Of a stretch of DNA of 64,000 nucleotides, positions 52,353-59,672 are shown in pieces; the stretch's first letter is position 1; each line of letters opens with the position of its first letter. Source of the stretch: CALVGQ01 sp964369385 (GTDB taxonomy: Bacteria; Bacillota_I; Bacilli_A; Erysipelotrichales; Erysipelotrichaceae); assembly GCA_964369385.1 (NCBI GenBank), contig CAYJEY010000003.1:1-64000 (forward strand), in the 5' to 3' direction. The notes under the pieces were generated by a model. That model worked only from the letters and a program-made list of their open reading frames with translations. It did no database searches and was not told the DNA's origin. Made by a program: the position numbers and the translations under genes.

Positions 52353-53045
52353 ATGAGAAAATTAAGAAGACCATTCTTTGTATGTAACTCCAAGTCATAT
52401 TTGTATGGAGACCGTATTTTAAAGCTTGCAAAAAAGGCAGATGAGCTAGCCAAGGAATATGATGTAGATATTTTATTCACGGGGCAATTGATTGATTTGC
52501 CAATGCTTAAGGCAAATACTGAGCATTTGTTTATCACTGCTCAAAACATGGAAAGTTTAGTTCCCGGTAAAGGGATGGGGCATATTTTAGGTGATGCACT
52601 TAAAAACCAAGGAGTAGAAGCAACATTTCTAAATCATGCTGAAAATCCAATGTTGGTAAGTGAAATAGTAAAAACAGTTCAGCGATGTAAGGAATTAGAA
52701 ATTATGTCGATTGTATGCGCAGATACAGAAGTTGATGCGAAAATGATTGCTATGCTTGAGCCATCGATTATGGTATGCGAACTTACAAGTTTAATCGGCA
52801 CAGGGAAAACGGCAGATGAGGCTTATATGATTGCCACAAATAAAGCTGTAAAAGAAGTGTCTCCAAACACCTTAACATTACAGGCGGCAGGTATTAGTAC
52901 ACCAGATGATGTTTATAAAGCAATCATGTCTGGTGCAGACGGTACTGGTGGGACAAGTGGCATTGTATGTGCCCCAGATCCTGAAGCGACTTTAGAACAA
53001 TTAGTGCAAGCACTAGCAAAGGCTAAGAAAGACTTAAATTTATAG
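52353..53045 (+). CDS. Triosephosphate-isomerase-like protein of short (archaeal-size) type
   Basis: The 230-residue protein retains the TIM catalytic set: Asn12 and Lys14 in VCNSKSY, His95 in FLNHAEN (usual GHSE), Glu143 in CELTSLIGTGK, and the phosphate loop GADGTGGTSG near the end. Bacterial TpiA is about 250 residues with NWKM and GHSERR, so this divergent form is closer to the short archaeal enzymes or to TIM-like tetrulose-phosphate isomerases. It could isomerise DHAP or an analogous short ketose phosphate produced by the operon's aldolases. AGGAGG precedes the ATG. Confidence 0.87.
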   Translation: MRKLRRPFFVCNSKSYLYGDRILKLAKKADELAKEYDVDILFTGQLIDLPMLKANTEHLFITAQNMESLVPGKGMGHILGDALKNQGVEATFLNHAENPMLVSEIVKTVQRCKELEIMSIVCADTEVDAKMIAMLEPSIMVCELTSLIGTGKTADEAYMIATNKAVKEVSPNTLTLQAAGISTPDDVYKAIMSGADGTGGTSGIVCAPDPEATLEQLVQALAKAKKDLNL

Positions 53046-53054
53046 GAGGATAAT

Positions 53055-53570
53055 ATGAAGGTTGAACATGCACAATTGATATTGCATTCTAATGGAAGAA
53101 GGGTGACATATCATAATATAAAGGATCAAGTAGTAGAAGTAGTGAAAAAAAGTGGAGTACAAAATGGAACTGTTGTGGTGCAATCGCCACACACAACTTG
53201 CTCAGTTATTTTTGAAGAATTTGTCCACGATATTGATTTTAATGGAGATGAATACTTACAAGTAGACTTAAATCGTATTATGGACCGCATTGTGCCAAGA
53301 GAACTTACAGAGAATACTGATTATCGATATCCAGGGCCTCTTCATGTAGATTTCTTGATGAATATGAATGACCCAATGTATCCTGCTGATCCTGGAACTA
53401 TTTTAAATGGAGATGCTCATATTCGTGCTTCATTTTTTGGAGCAAGCGAAACATTCATTATTAAAGACGGTGTTATTCAAACGGGTACCGTAGGCTATAT
53501 ATATTTTATCGATTGGGACCAGAATCGTGAGCGCGATCGCAAATGTAATATTTGCGTTATGGGTGTATAG
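53055..53570 (+). CDS. YjbQ-family (UPF0047) protein
   Basis: The 171-residue protein matches YjbQ in VVVQSPHTTCSVIFEE (conserved His and Glu) and NGDAHIRASFFGASETFIIKDG (conserved His). The family core is about 135 residues; this one has roughly 30 extra between the motifs (from NRIMDRIVP to PADPGT). Some YjbQ proteins complement thiamine-phosphate synthase mutants, but the general function is unsettled. Its place inside a PTS operon, 9 nt after the TIM-like gene, suggests an activity on a sugar phosphate; this is inference. Confidence 0.85.
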   Translation: MKVEHAQLILHSNGRRVTYHNIKDQVVEVVKKSGVQNGTVVVQSPHTTCSVIFEEFVHDIDFNGDEYLQVDLNRIMDRIVPRELTENTDYRYPGPLHVDFLMNMNDPMYPADPGTILNGDAHIRASFFGASETFIIKDGVIQTGTVGYIYFIDWDQNRERDRKCNICVMGV

Positions 53571-53582
53571 AAAGGAGGCCAT

Positions 53583-53870
53583 ATGAAAAAAATTTTATTA
53601 GTATGTGGAACAGGTGTTGCAACATCAACAGTAGCACGCAAACGAGTAGAGGATATTCTAGATGATAATGGATATAAAGGAAATTATCGTTTAACTCAAG
53701 GAAAAGTTGCTGAAGTAGGTGGTTTATCACCAAACTTTGACTTCATTGTGACTACAGTGAAATTTGATGAAAAAACAAGTGCGTGTCCAGTTATATTAGC
53801 AACACAGTTATTGATGGGATTCAATACGGAATCAGTTGTAGAACAAATTTTAGAAGAAATGAAAAAGTAA
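53583..53870 (+). CDS. PTS IIB component, galactitol type
   Basis: The 95-residue protein begins KKILLVCGTGVATSTVARKRVE, which holds the phospho-cysteine (Cys8) P-loop of GatB-type IIB proteins. It transfers phosphate from IIA to the sugar during transport by IIC. AAAGGAGG precedes the ATG. Confidence 0.94.
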   Translation: MKKILLVCGTGVATSTVARKRVEDILDDNGYKGNYRLTQGKVAEVGGLSPNFDFIVTTVKFDEKTSACPVILATQLLMGFNTESVVEQILEEMKK

Positions 53871-53934
53871 GGGTAATGAATTAAAGTAAAACAAAGTTAA
53901 ATATGATCATAAATAATTAAAGGGAGGATACTTT

Positions 53935-55293
53935 ATGGATTTCATATTAGATTTTTTTAACGGTATTAGTAGCTTAGGTTCACTTGTAATGATGCCAATT
54001 ATCGTCTTCATTCTAGGTCTTGCGATGGGTGCTGGTTTTGGTAAATCAGTACGTGCGGGGTTAACGGTAGGAGTAGGATTTGTAGGTTTGAATCTAGTAA
54101 CTGGCTTGATGGGGAATCAACTTGCGCCTGCAGTAGGACAAATGGTAGAACGTTTTGGCTTAGAATTATCAATTATTGATGTTGGATGGCCATCAGCAGC
54201 AGCGATTGCGTTCGCTTCTCAAGTAGGTACATTCATTATTCCACTATGTTTACTTGTGAATATCGTTATGGTATTTACAAAAACAACACAAACAATTGAT
54301 ATTGATATTTGGAATTATTGGCACTTTGCCTTCACAGGATCACTTGTAGCAATTCTTACTGATAGTTTAGTATATGGTCTACTTGCAGCTGTTGTGAATA
54401 TGGTTATCATCCTTGTCCTTGCGGATGTAACTGCTAAAAATGTAGAAGAAAGCTTAGGACTTCAAGGGGTAAGTTTACCTCATGGATTTACTACAGCATT
54501 TGCACCAATAGCACTTGTGATTAACACAATCATTGAAAAAATTCCAGGGGTACGTGATATTGATGTCAATATTGAATCACTTCAAAAACGCTTTGGGGTA
54601 TTTGGGGAACCAATTCTAGTAGGTACATTTATTGGTCTTGCGATTGGATTTTTAGCAGGATATGAAGTAAAAGCGTTACTTGAAACAGGAGTTTACTTAG
54701 GTGGTGTACTTGTATTATTACCTAAAATGGCTGCATTGTTGATGGAAGGTCTACTACCAGTATCTGATGCTGCTTCTAAGTTTATCCAAAAGAATTTAAA
54801 AGGTTATGGAAAAATGTATATTGGTTTAGATAGTGCTGTAGGTGTAGGACATCCTATGACTTTAGCAATCGGACTTATCATGGTACCACTTGCAGTATTC
54901 TTAGCTGTAGTACTACCAGGTAATGGTTTATTACCATTTACTGATTTAGCAGTTTTACCATATATCTTTATTCTTGTTATTCCAATTTGTAAGGGAAATG
55001 GATTTAGATCAATTATCGTAGGTATTGTTTGCTTAATTGCAGCACTATATATCGGTACAGATTTAGCACCGGCAATCACAGAAGCTGCAAAAGTTGCAAA
55101 CTTTGATATGGGATCAGCAACAATGATTTCAAGCATTTGTGATGGTGGTAACCCACTCACTTGGATTCTTGTAAAAGCTAATGACTTAGGAATTGTTGGA
55201 GCTGGTGTAGGTGTTGTTGTAGCGTTAGGATTAGCTGCATATAACCGAGTTCGTATCACTAAAGAAGCAAAAGAATTAAACCAAGCAAAATAG
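53935..55293 (+). CDS. PTS IIC permease, galactitol type
   Basis: The 452-residue membrane protein has about 11 hydrophobic helices. GatC-family features are MPIIVFILGLAMGAGFGKSVRAGL, VGWPSAAAIAFASQVG, WNYWHFAFTGSL and the cytosolic substrate-site region ICDGGNPLTWILV. Galactitol-type IIC members transport diverse polyols and ketoses in Firmicutes, so the family label does not fix the substrate. GGGAGG precedes the ATG after a 64-nt spacer. Confidence 0.93.
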   Translation: MDFILDFFNGISSLGSLVMMPIIVFILGLAMGAGFGKSVRAGLTVGVGFVGLNLVTGLMGNQLAPAVGQMVERFGLELSIIDVGWPSAAAIAFASQVGTFIIPLCLLVNIVMVFTKTTQTIDIDIWNYWHFAFTGSLVAILTDSLVYGLLAAVVNMVIILVLADVTAKNVEESLGLQGVSLPHGFTTAFAPIALVINTIIEKIPGVRDIDVNIESLQKRFGVFGEPILVGTFIGLAIGFLAGYEVKALLETGVYLGGVLVLLPKMAALLMEGLLPVSDAASKFIQKNLKGYGKMYIGLDSAVGVGHPMTLAIGLIMVPLAVFLAVVLPGNGLLPFTDLAVLPYIFILVIPICKGNGFRSIIVGIVCLIAALYIGTDLAPAITEAAKVANFDMGSATMISSICDGGNPLTWILVKANDLGIVGAGVGVVVALGLAAYNRVRITKEAKELNQAK

Positions 55294-55322
55294 AATAGCT
55301 TGAATATAAGGGGGATTAACTA

Positions 55323-55796
55323 ATGAGTATATTTGAATTTAATAAACGAGATTATAATTGGAAAGTAAATGTTCCAGGTGCATTTGGAATTGTTGCAAGC
55401 TTAGCGGCTATCGTGCAATTGTTGGTTAATCCTTCTAGTTATGTTTGGTATTTTATCTTACTTGTAGGTGCCTATACAGCAATTAATGCATTTGTTTCTT
55501 TATCAAATCCAGAGATTGTAGAAATTAGAAAGAACAAGCTAGTTTTCAAAGCGCATGGAAAAGTTCATGAGTACGATTTAAGAAAGATAGAGAGCTATCG
55601 CGTAAAAGAATTTCATCAAGCTAAGAAGTTGTTTATTCGTATTGATGACGCTGGTATGTTGAAAGGTCGCTATTGGGTGAATTGTTACTACTTTAACAAC
55701 CGTGATGAACTATATCGTAGCTTAGTTGAACTCGAGTATCGTATCGATCCTAGTGGATTAAAGTCAATGGTGAAAAGAAGCCACCAAAAAGCATAG
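55323..55796 (+). CDS. Two-helix membrane protein with a cytosolic PH-like domain (unknown)
   Basis: The 157-residue protein has two hydrophobic helices (about 17-35 and 42-60). A cytosolic beta-rich part follows (EIVEIRKNKLVFKAHGKVHEYDL, KIESYRVKEF, KKLFIRIDD, RYWVNCYYF) ending in a helix, reminiscent of bacterial PH domains. No known function is recognised. It lies inside the PTS operon between IIC and the dehydrogenase with spacings of 29 and 12 nt, so it is co-expressed and could associate with the permease. Confidence 0.7.
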   Translation: MSIFEFNKRDYNWKVNVPGAFGIVASLAAIVQLLVNPSSYVWYFILLVGAYTAINAFVSLSNPEIVEIRKNKLVFKAHGKVHEYDLRKIESYRVKEFHQAKKLFIRIDDAGMLKGRYWVNCYYFNNRDELYRSLVELEYRIDPSGLKSMVKRSHQKA

Positions 55797-55808
55797 GGAG
55801 GAAAAAAT

Positions 55809-56573
55809 ATGTTAAATATTGATTTATCACACCGAGTGGTAGTTGTAAGCGGTGGATCACAGGGAGTAGGACAAGGAATCGTTGAGATGCTTGCAAAAGC
55901 ACAGGCAAAAATTGTTATCGTTCATTATGATAAAGACGAGTGTAAAGTGAATGAAACACTCGATCTCATTGCTCCTTATGAAGTTGAAACACTAGTTATT
56001 CGTGCCAATGTGACAAACCCCGATGAAGTAAAAGCATTATATGAGCAAACAGTTAGTAAATTTGGTCAAATTGATATTCTAGTAAATAATGCAGGTATTG
56101 GAATATTAGGGACAATGTTAGATTTATCTTATGAGCAAATCAATGCAGTGGTCAATGTTAACTTAATGGGTCCCATCACAATGGCGAAAGAGGTCTTGCC
56201 TTATATGATTAAACAGAAATTCGGGCGTATTATAAATATTGCCTCGACTTCAATGTATACAGGAGGCGGTGGTGGTCCTCACTATGCAGCAAGTAAATCT
56301 GGATTAATGGGATTTATGCGTAATTTATCAAAAGAATATGGTAAGTATAATATTACGACAAATAATTTAGCGATTTCACTTATTGATACAGTGATGTTTA
56401 GAAATCGATATCCTGAAGAAAGTGATCGTGAACAAGTGATTCAAGGAGTACCTGTAAAAAGAGCTGGAAAACCAGCTGACATAGGTTATGCAGTGTGTTT
56501 CTTAGCGAGTGATATGGCAGGTTATATCAATGGAGAAATCATCAATATTGATGGTGGGCGTCTATACGCATAA
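55809..56573 (+). CDS. Short-chain dehydrogenase/reductase
   Basis: The 254-residue protein is a classical SDR: cofactor loop GGSQGVGQG, NNAG at about 91-94, catalytic Ser in IASTS and YAASK, and the C-terminal INIDGG. Within a PTS operon the natural role is oxidation of a polyol phosphate to a ketose phosphate, as with sorbitol-6-phosphate dehydrogenase, or reduction in the reverse sense. Cofactor preference is uncertain; an acidic residue after strand 2 is not obvious (VIVHYDKDE). GGGAGG precedes the ATG. Confidence 0.92.
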   Translation: MLNIDLSHRVVVVSGGSQGVGQGIVEMLAKAQAKIVIVHYDKDECKVNETLDLIAPYEVETLVIRANVTNPDEVKALYEQTVSKFGQIDILVNNAGIGILGTMLDLSYEQINAVVNVNLMGPITMAKEVLPYMIKQKFGRIINIASTSMYTGGGGGPHYAASKSGLMGFMRNLSKEYGKYNITTNNLAISLIDTVMFRNRYPEESDREQVIQGVPVKRAGKPADIGYAVCFLASDMAGYINGEIINIDGGRLYA

Positions 56574-56588
56574 TACAAGGGGAAGAAT

Positions 56589-57227
56589 ATGTTAGAGAAT
56601 ATAAAAAGAGAAATCATAGAAATTGCAAGAAAAGCCGATGAATTAGGATATTGTAAAAAAAATAGTGGGAATTTTTCGGTGATTGATCGTGAAAAAGGGG
56701 TGTTTGTCATATCACCAACAGGGAAAGATCGTTTTACTCTTGTTGAGGAAGATATTATGGTACTTGACTTAGAGGGGAACATTTTAGAAGGTAATCTAAA
56801 GCCTTCAAGTGAGTGGCCGATACATCTGAAAGCATACTTAACTAGGCCAGATATCACGAGTGTGATTCATACACATAGTCATTATGCAACTGCCTTTGCC
56901 ATCCTAGGAAAAGAAATTCCACCAATCATTTTTGAAGCACTCAATTATGGTGGATATACAATGGTGGCACCATACGCAATGCCTGGAAGTGATGCTCTTG
57001 CACAAAGTATTGTTGAACCTCTTCAATCGGTGGATGCAGTTTTAATGAAGAGTCATGGTGTTTTAGTTGTAGGAGATACACTTAAAAATACCTTGCTTAA
57101 GGCAAGTTATGTTGAAGATGTAGCTGAAATATACTCAATTTGTCTTCAAAATTCACAAGGTGTAGAGCCAGATGTTATTGCAAAACAAGAGTTTATTGAT
57201 TATGTTGAAACAATGAAGAAAAAATAA
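56589..57227 (+). CDS. Class II aldolase/adducin family protein (FucA/AraD-like)
   Basis: The 212-residue protein has the zinc-binding layout of L-fuculose-phosphate aldolase and L-ribulose-5-phosphate 4-epimerase. Features are KNSGNFSV, ISPTGKDR, PSSEWPIH (Glu), IHTHSHYATAFA (two zinc His) and MKSHGVLVVG (third His). FucA-type enzymes cleave ketose-1-phosphates to DHAP and an aldehyde. Together with the SDR it could complete a polyol pathway: polyol-phosphate to ketose-phosphate to DHAP plus aldehyde. Aldolase versus epimerase activity cannot be separated by eye. It is the last gene of the operon, followed by a terminator. Confidence 0.88.
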   Translation: MLENIKREIIEIARKADELGYCKKNSGNFSVIDREKGVFVISPTGKDRFTLVEEDIMVLDLEGNILEGNLKPSSEWPIHLKAYLTRPDITSVIHTHSHYATAFAILGKEIPPIIFEALNYGGYTMVAPYAMPGSDALAQSIVEPLQSVDAVLMKSHGVLVVGDTLKNTLLKASYVEDVAEIYSICLQNSQGVEPDVIAKQEFIDYVETMKKK

Positions 57228-57233
57228 TATTGT

Positions 57234-57265
57234 GGTGTCAAGTAAAAATACTTGACACTTGTTTT
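57234..57265 (+). terminator. Terminator of the PTS island
   Basis: GTGTCAAGTA (57235-57244) and TACTTGACAC (57249-57258) form a perfect 10-bp stem with an AAAA loop, followed by TTGTTTTATTT. Confidence 0.8.
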
Positions 57266-57279
57266 ATTTGTGGTACACT
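57252..57279 (+). promoter_or_regulatory. rpsP: rpsP promoter with -35 inside the upstream terminator
   Basis: TTGACA (57252-57257) lies in the 3' arm of the PTS terminator, followed after 16 nt by TACACT (57274-57279). It would restart transcription for the ribosomal-protein operon. Confidence 0.7.
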
Positions 57280-57309
57280 TAGTGAAGAAATAAATGGAGG
57301 ACTAATAAG

Positions 57310-57582
57310 ATGGCAGTTAAATTACGTTTAAAAAGAATGGGTGCAAAAAAAGCTCCTTTCTATAGAATTGTTGCAGCAGATTCTCGTTCACCACGTGATG
57401 GACGTGATATCGAAGTAATCGGTACATACAACCCAACTACGAGCCCAGCAGAAGTTCGTGTTGATGCAGATTTAGCAATCAAATGGCTTAATAATGGCGC
57501 GCAACCATCAGATACAGTTCGTAACATCCTTTCAAAAGAAGGTGTTATGAAACGTTATCATGATGAAAAGAACGCGAAATAG
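57310..57582 (+). CDS. rpsP: Ribosomal protein bS16
   Basis: The 90-residue protein has the full S16 pattern: AVKLRLKRMGAKKAPFYRIV, DSRSPRDGRDIEVIGTYNP and IKWLNNGAQPSDTVRNIL. It is a structural 30S subunit protein. TGGAGG precedes the ATG. It heads rpsP-khpA-rimM-trmD with its own promoter. Confidence 0.98.
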   Translation: MAVKLRLKRMGAKKAPFYRIVAADSRSPRDGRDIEVIGTYNPTTSPAEVRVDADLAIKWLNNGAQPSDTVRNILSKEGVMKRYHDEKNAK

Positions 57583-57584
57583 TT

Positions 57585-57833
57585 ATGAGTGAACTTGAGA
57601 AAACACTCTATGATTTAGTGTATCCAATCGTTGATGATAAAGATGCATTATCTGTAAAGACAATGCCTAGCCTTGATTCAAACGAAGTGGTTATCTATGT
57701 CTATGCAAAGAGTGAAGATGTGGCTCGATTAATTGGGCGACAAGGTTCAATGGCGAGTGCACTTCGCAATATGATGTCGATTGCGTCTCGTATTGAAAAT
57801 AAAAAGATCTCAATAAAATTTGAATCATATTAG
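57585..57833 (+). CDS. khpA: KH-domain RNA-binding protein KhpA
   Basis: The 82-residue protein is a single KH domain with the GxxG loop as LIGRQGSMASALRNM. KhpA, with KhpB, binds RNA and affects cell size and division in Firmicutes. It starts 2 nt after the rpsP stop, as in the conserved operon. Confidence 0.94.
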   Translation: MSELEKTLYDLVYPIVDDKDALSVKTMPSLDSNEVVIYVYAKSEDVARLIGRQGSMASALRNMMSIASRIENKKISIKFESY

Positions 57834-57853
57834 GATGCGTAAGCATCCTTTTA
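57832..57853 (+). terminator. Weak terminator-like hairpin between khpA and rimM
   Basis: GGATGC pairs with GCATCC around the loop GTAA and is followed by TTTTATG. It starts in the khpA stop codon and may give partial termination. Confidence 0.6.
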
Positions 57854-57885
57854 TGTGTTAAAATGAACATGTAGGAGTTGATATT

Positions 57886-58389
57886 ATGGAATGGATAAAA
57901 ATAGGTGCACTAATTAAACCATTTGGTTTAAAAGGTGAAATGAAAGTATTTAATATGAGTGATTTTGCAGAGGAGCGATATCGCAAGTTAAACACTGTAT
58001 ATATAAAATTAAATGAGGAAATGTTGCCTTTAAAAGTAGCTTCATTTCGCATGCATAAAGATGCACCGCTAGTCAGTTTTGTAGGATACCAAGATATAAA
58101 TCTTGTCGAAAAGCTAAGTAAATGTGAAATTTTTGTTAAGAAAGAGGAATTACCACCACTAAAAAATGGAGAATTTTATATCTTTCAGATTAAAGGCTTA
58201 CGAGTTGTGGATGAGGTGGGTCAAGAAATTGGTGTAGTTACTCAAGTTGAACCGACGGGTAAAAATAATGTCATTCGTGTTAAAACGGCAGAAAAAGAAG
58301 TTTTGATTCCTTATGTTCCGGCATTTATTAAAAATGTTGATCTTGATAAACAGGAAATCATTGTACATGTGATTGAGGGATTACTATGA
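57886..58389 (+). CDS. rimM: Ribosome maturation factor RimM
   Basis: The 167-residue protein has the RimM N-terminal domain (IGALIKPFGLKGEMKVF) and the PRC-barrel part (GEFYIFQIKGLRVVDEVGQEIG, VLIPYVPAFIKNVD). It assists maturation of the 30S head together with S19. GGAG precedes the ATG, and its stop overlaps trmD by ATGA. Confidence 0.96.
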   Translation: MEWIKIGALIKPFGLKGEMKVFNMSDFAEERYRKLNTVYIKLNEEMLPLKVASFRMHKDAPLVSFVGYQDINLVEKLSKCEIFVKKEELPPLKNGEFYIFQIKGLRVVDEVGQEIGVVTQVEPTGKNNVIRVKTAEKEVLIPYVPAFIKNVDLDKQEIIVHVIEGLL

Positions 58390-59129
58390 AAATAAGCGTT
58401 CTCACTCTTTTTCCACAAATGTTTGATGGTTTTATCAATACTTCGATTATTAAACGTGCACTTGATAAGCAAGTTGTTGAATTTGAGGTAATTGATATTC
58501 GACCATTTGCTCAAAATAAGCATAAAAGTGTAGATGATACACCTTATGGTGGAGGTCAGGGAATGGTAATGACTTGTCAGCCTGTTGTTTCGGCAATTGA
58601 ACAAGTTAAAAAATCTTCAAGTAAAGTGTATATGATGGCTCCATTTGGTCAAAAATTAACTCAACCCTTGGTTCGAGAGTTGGCAAGTGAGGAGCATATT
58701 GTCTTATTATGTGGCCATTATGAGGGAATGGATGCTCGTATTGAGGCTTATTGTGATGGTGCACTAAGTATTGGTGATTATGTCCTAACGGGTGGAGAAT
58801 TGGCATCAATGGTAATATCTGATGCTGTGTTTCGTACAGTCGAAGGGGCAATTACTCAAGCAAGTCATCTAGAAGAGTCATTTGAAAATGATTTACTAGA
58901 ACATCCTCATTACACAAAACCAATGGTATTTGAAGGTGTAAGTGTACCTGAGGTACTAGCAAGTGGTCATCATAAAAATATTGAGCGTTTTCGCTTAAAG
59001 GAGGCATTGAGACGTACACTTATTCATCGTCCTGATATGCTAGAAGGGCGTGAATTCAATAAACTAGAAAAAGAATTAATGCAAGAAATTCAAACAGAAA
59101 TTGAAGGAATTGCTGGATCTTTGAAATAA
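58386..59129 (+). CDS. trmD: tRNA (guanine-37-N1) methyltransferase
   Basis: The 247-residue enzyme methylates G37 of tRNAs reading CNN and some UNN codons. Features are the SPOUT knot, ISVLTLFPQMFDGF, DDTPYGGGQGMVM, LLCGHYEGMDARI and IGDYVLTGGELA. It overlaps rimM by 4 nt, keeping the family's usual coupling. Confidence 0.97.
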   Translation: MKISVLTLFPQMFDGFINTSIIKRALDKQVVEFEVIDIRPFAQNKHKSVDDTPYGGGQGMVMTCQPVVSAIEQVKKSSSKVYMMAPFGQKLTQPLVRELASEEHIVLLCGHYEGMDARIEAYCDGALSIGDYVLTGGELASMVISDAVFRTVEGAITQASHLEESFENDLLEHPHYTKPMVFEGVSVPEVLASGHHKNIERFRLKEALRRTLIHRPDMLEGREFNKLEKELMQEIQTEIEGIAGSLK

Positions 59130-59152
59130 TATAAAGATTAGCCTAAAATGGC

Positions 59153-59181
59153 TTGTATTATTATAGTAATTATGTTAATAT
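59153..59181 (+). promoter_or_regulatory. rplS: Promoter of the rplS leader
   Basis: TTGTAT (59153-59158), 17 nt and TAATAT (59176-59181), 89 nt before the rplS ATG. Confidence 0.5.
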
Positions 59182-59185
59182 TAGC

Positions 59186-59264
59186 AAGCCTATAGAAAAG
59201 GTTCGCTTATTCCGCTGGTCATTGAACATATGAATGAGTTGATACATGCATGTAAGAAGGAGAA
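59186..59264 (+). ncRNA. Candidate ribosomal protein L19 leader
   Basis: The 5' region contains GGTTC and GAAC arms around a TTATTCCGCTGGTCATT block, then ATATGAATGAGTTGAT. From memory this resembles the structured L19 autoregulatory leader of Firmicutes; the match is not verified. It sits between a promoter and the rplS ribosome binding site. Confidence 0.55.
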
Positions 59265-59269
59265 AAATT

Positions 59270-59617
59270 ATGAATTTAGGATTAGTAAAACAAGTTGCAA
59301 ATTCACAACTTCGCAGTGACCTTCCAGAGTTTCGCTCAGGATGTACTGTAAAAGTAGACGTACGTATTAAAGAGGGTGACAAAAGTCGTATCCAGGTTTT
59401 TGAAGGAATCGTAATCGCACGCAGCGGAAGTGGAATCGCAGAAACATTCACAGTACGCAAAATTTCAAGTGGTGTAGGAGTTGAAAGAACATTCCCAGTA
59501 CATTCACCAATCATCGAAAAAATTACTGTATTACGCAGAGGGAAAGTTAGAAGAGCGAAATTATTCTATCTTCGCGGACGTTCTGGTAAAGCGGCTCGTA
59601 TTAAAGAAATTCGCTAA
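59270..59617 (+). CDS. rplS: Ribosomal protein bL19
   Basis: The 115-residue protein is a standard L19: LPEFRSGCTVKVDVRIKEGDKSRIQVFEG, RKISSGVGVERTFPVHSP and KLFYLRGRSGKAARIKEI. It sits at the subunit interface of the 50S particle. AGAAGGAG precedes the ATG at 59270; an in-frame ATG at 59246 precedes that Shine-Dalgarno and is rejected. Confidence 0.98.
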   Translation: MNLGLVKQVANSQLRSDLPEFRSGCTVKVDVRIKEGDKSRIQVFEGIVIARSGSGIAETFTVRKISSGVGVERTFPVHSPIIEKITVLRRGKVRRAKLFYLRGRSGKAARIKEIR

Positions 59618-59618
59618 T

Positions 59619-59645
59619 CAAAAAGTCGGTCTTACCGACTTTTTC
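59619..59645 (+). terminator. Terminator after rplS
   Basis: AAAAAGTCGG pairs with CCGACTTTTT around the loop TCTTA, leaving a U tract. Confidence 0.85.
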
Positions 59646-59672
59646 TATATTTAAATAAGTGAGGTGAAAGAG

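Noticed and set aside
54804..55259. Minus-strand frame of 151 codons inside the PTS IIC gene
   Set aside because: Low-complexity antisense of membrane helices, with no ribosome binding site or recognisable family.
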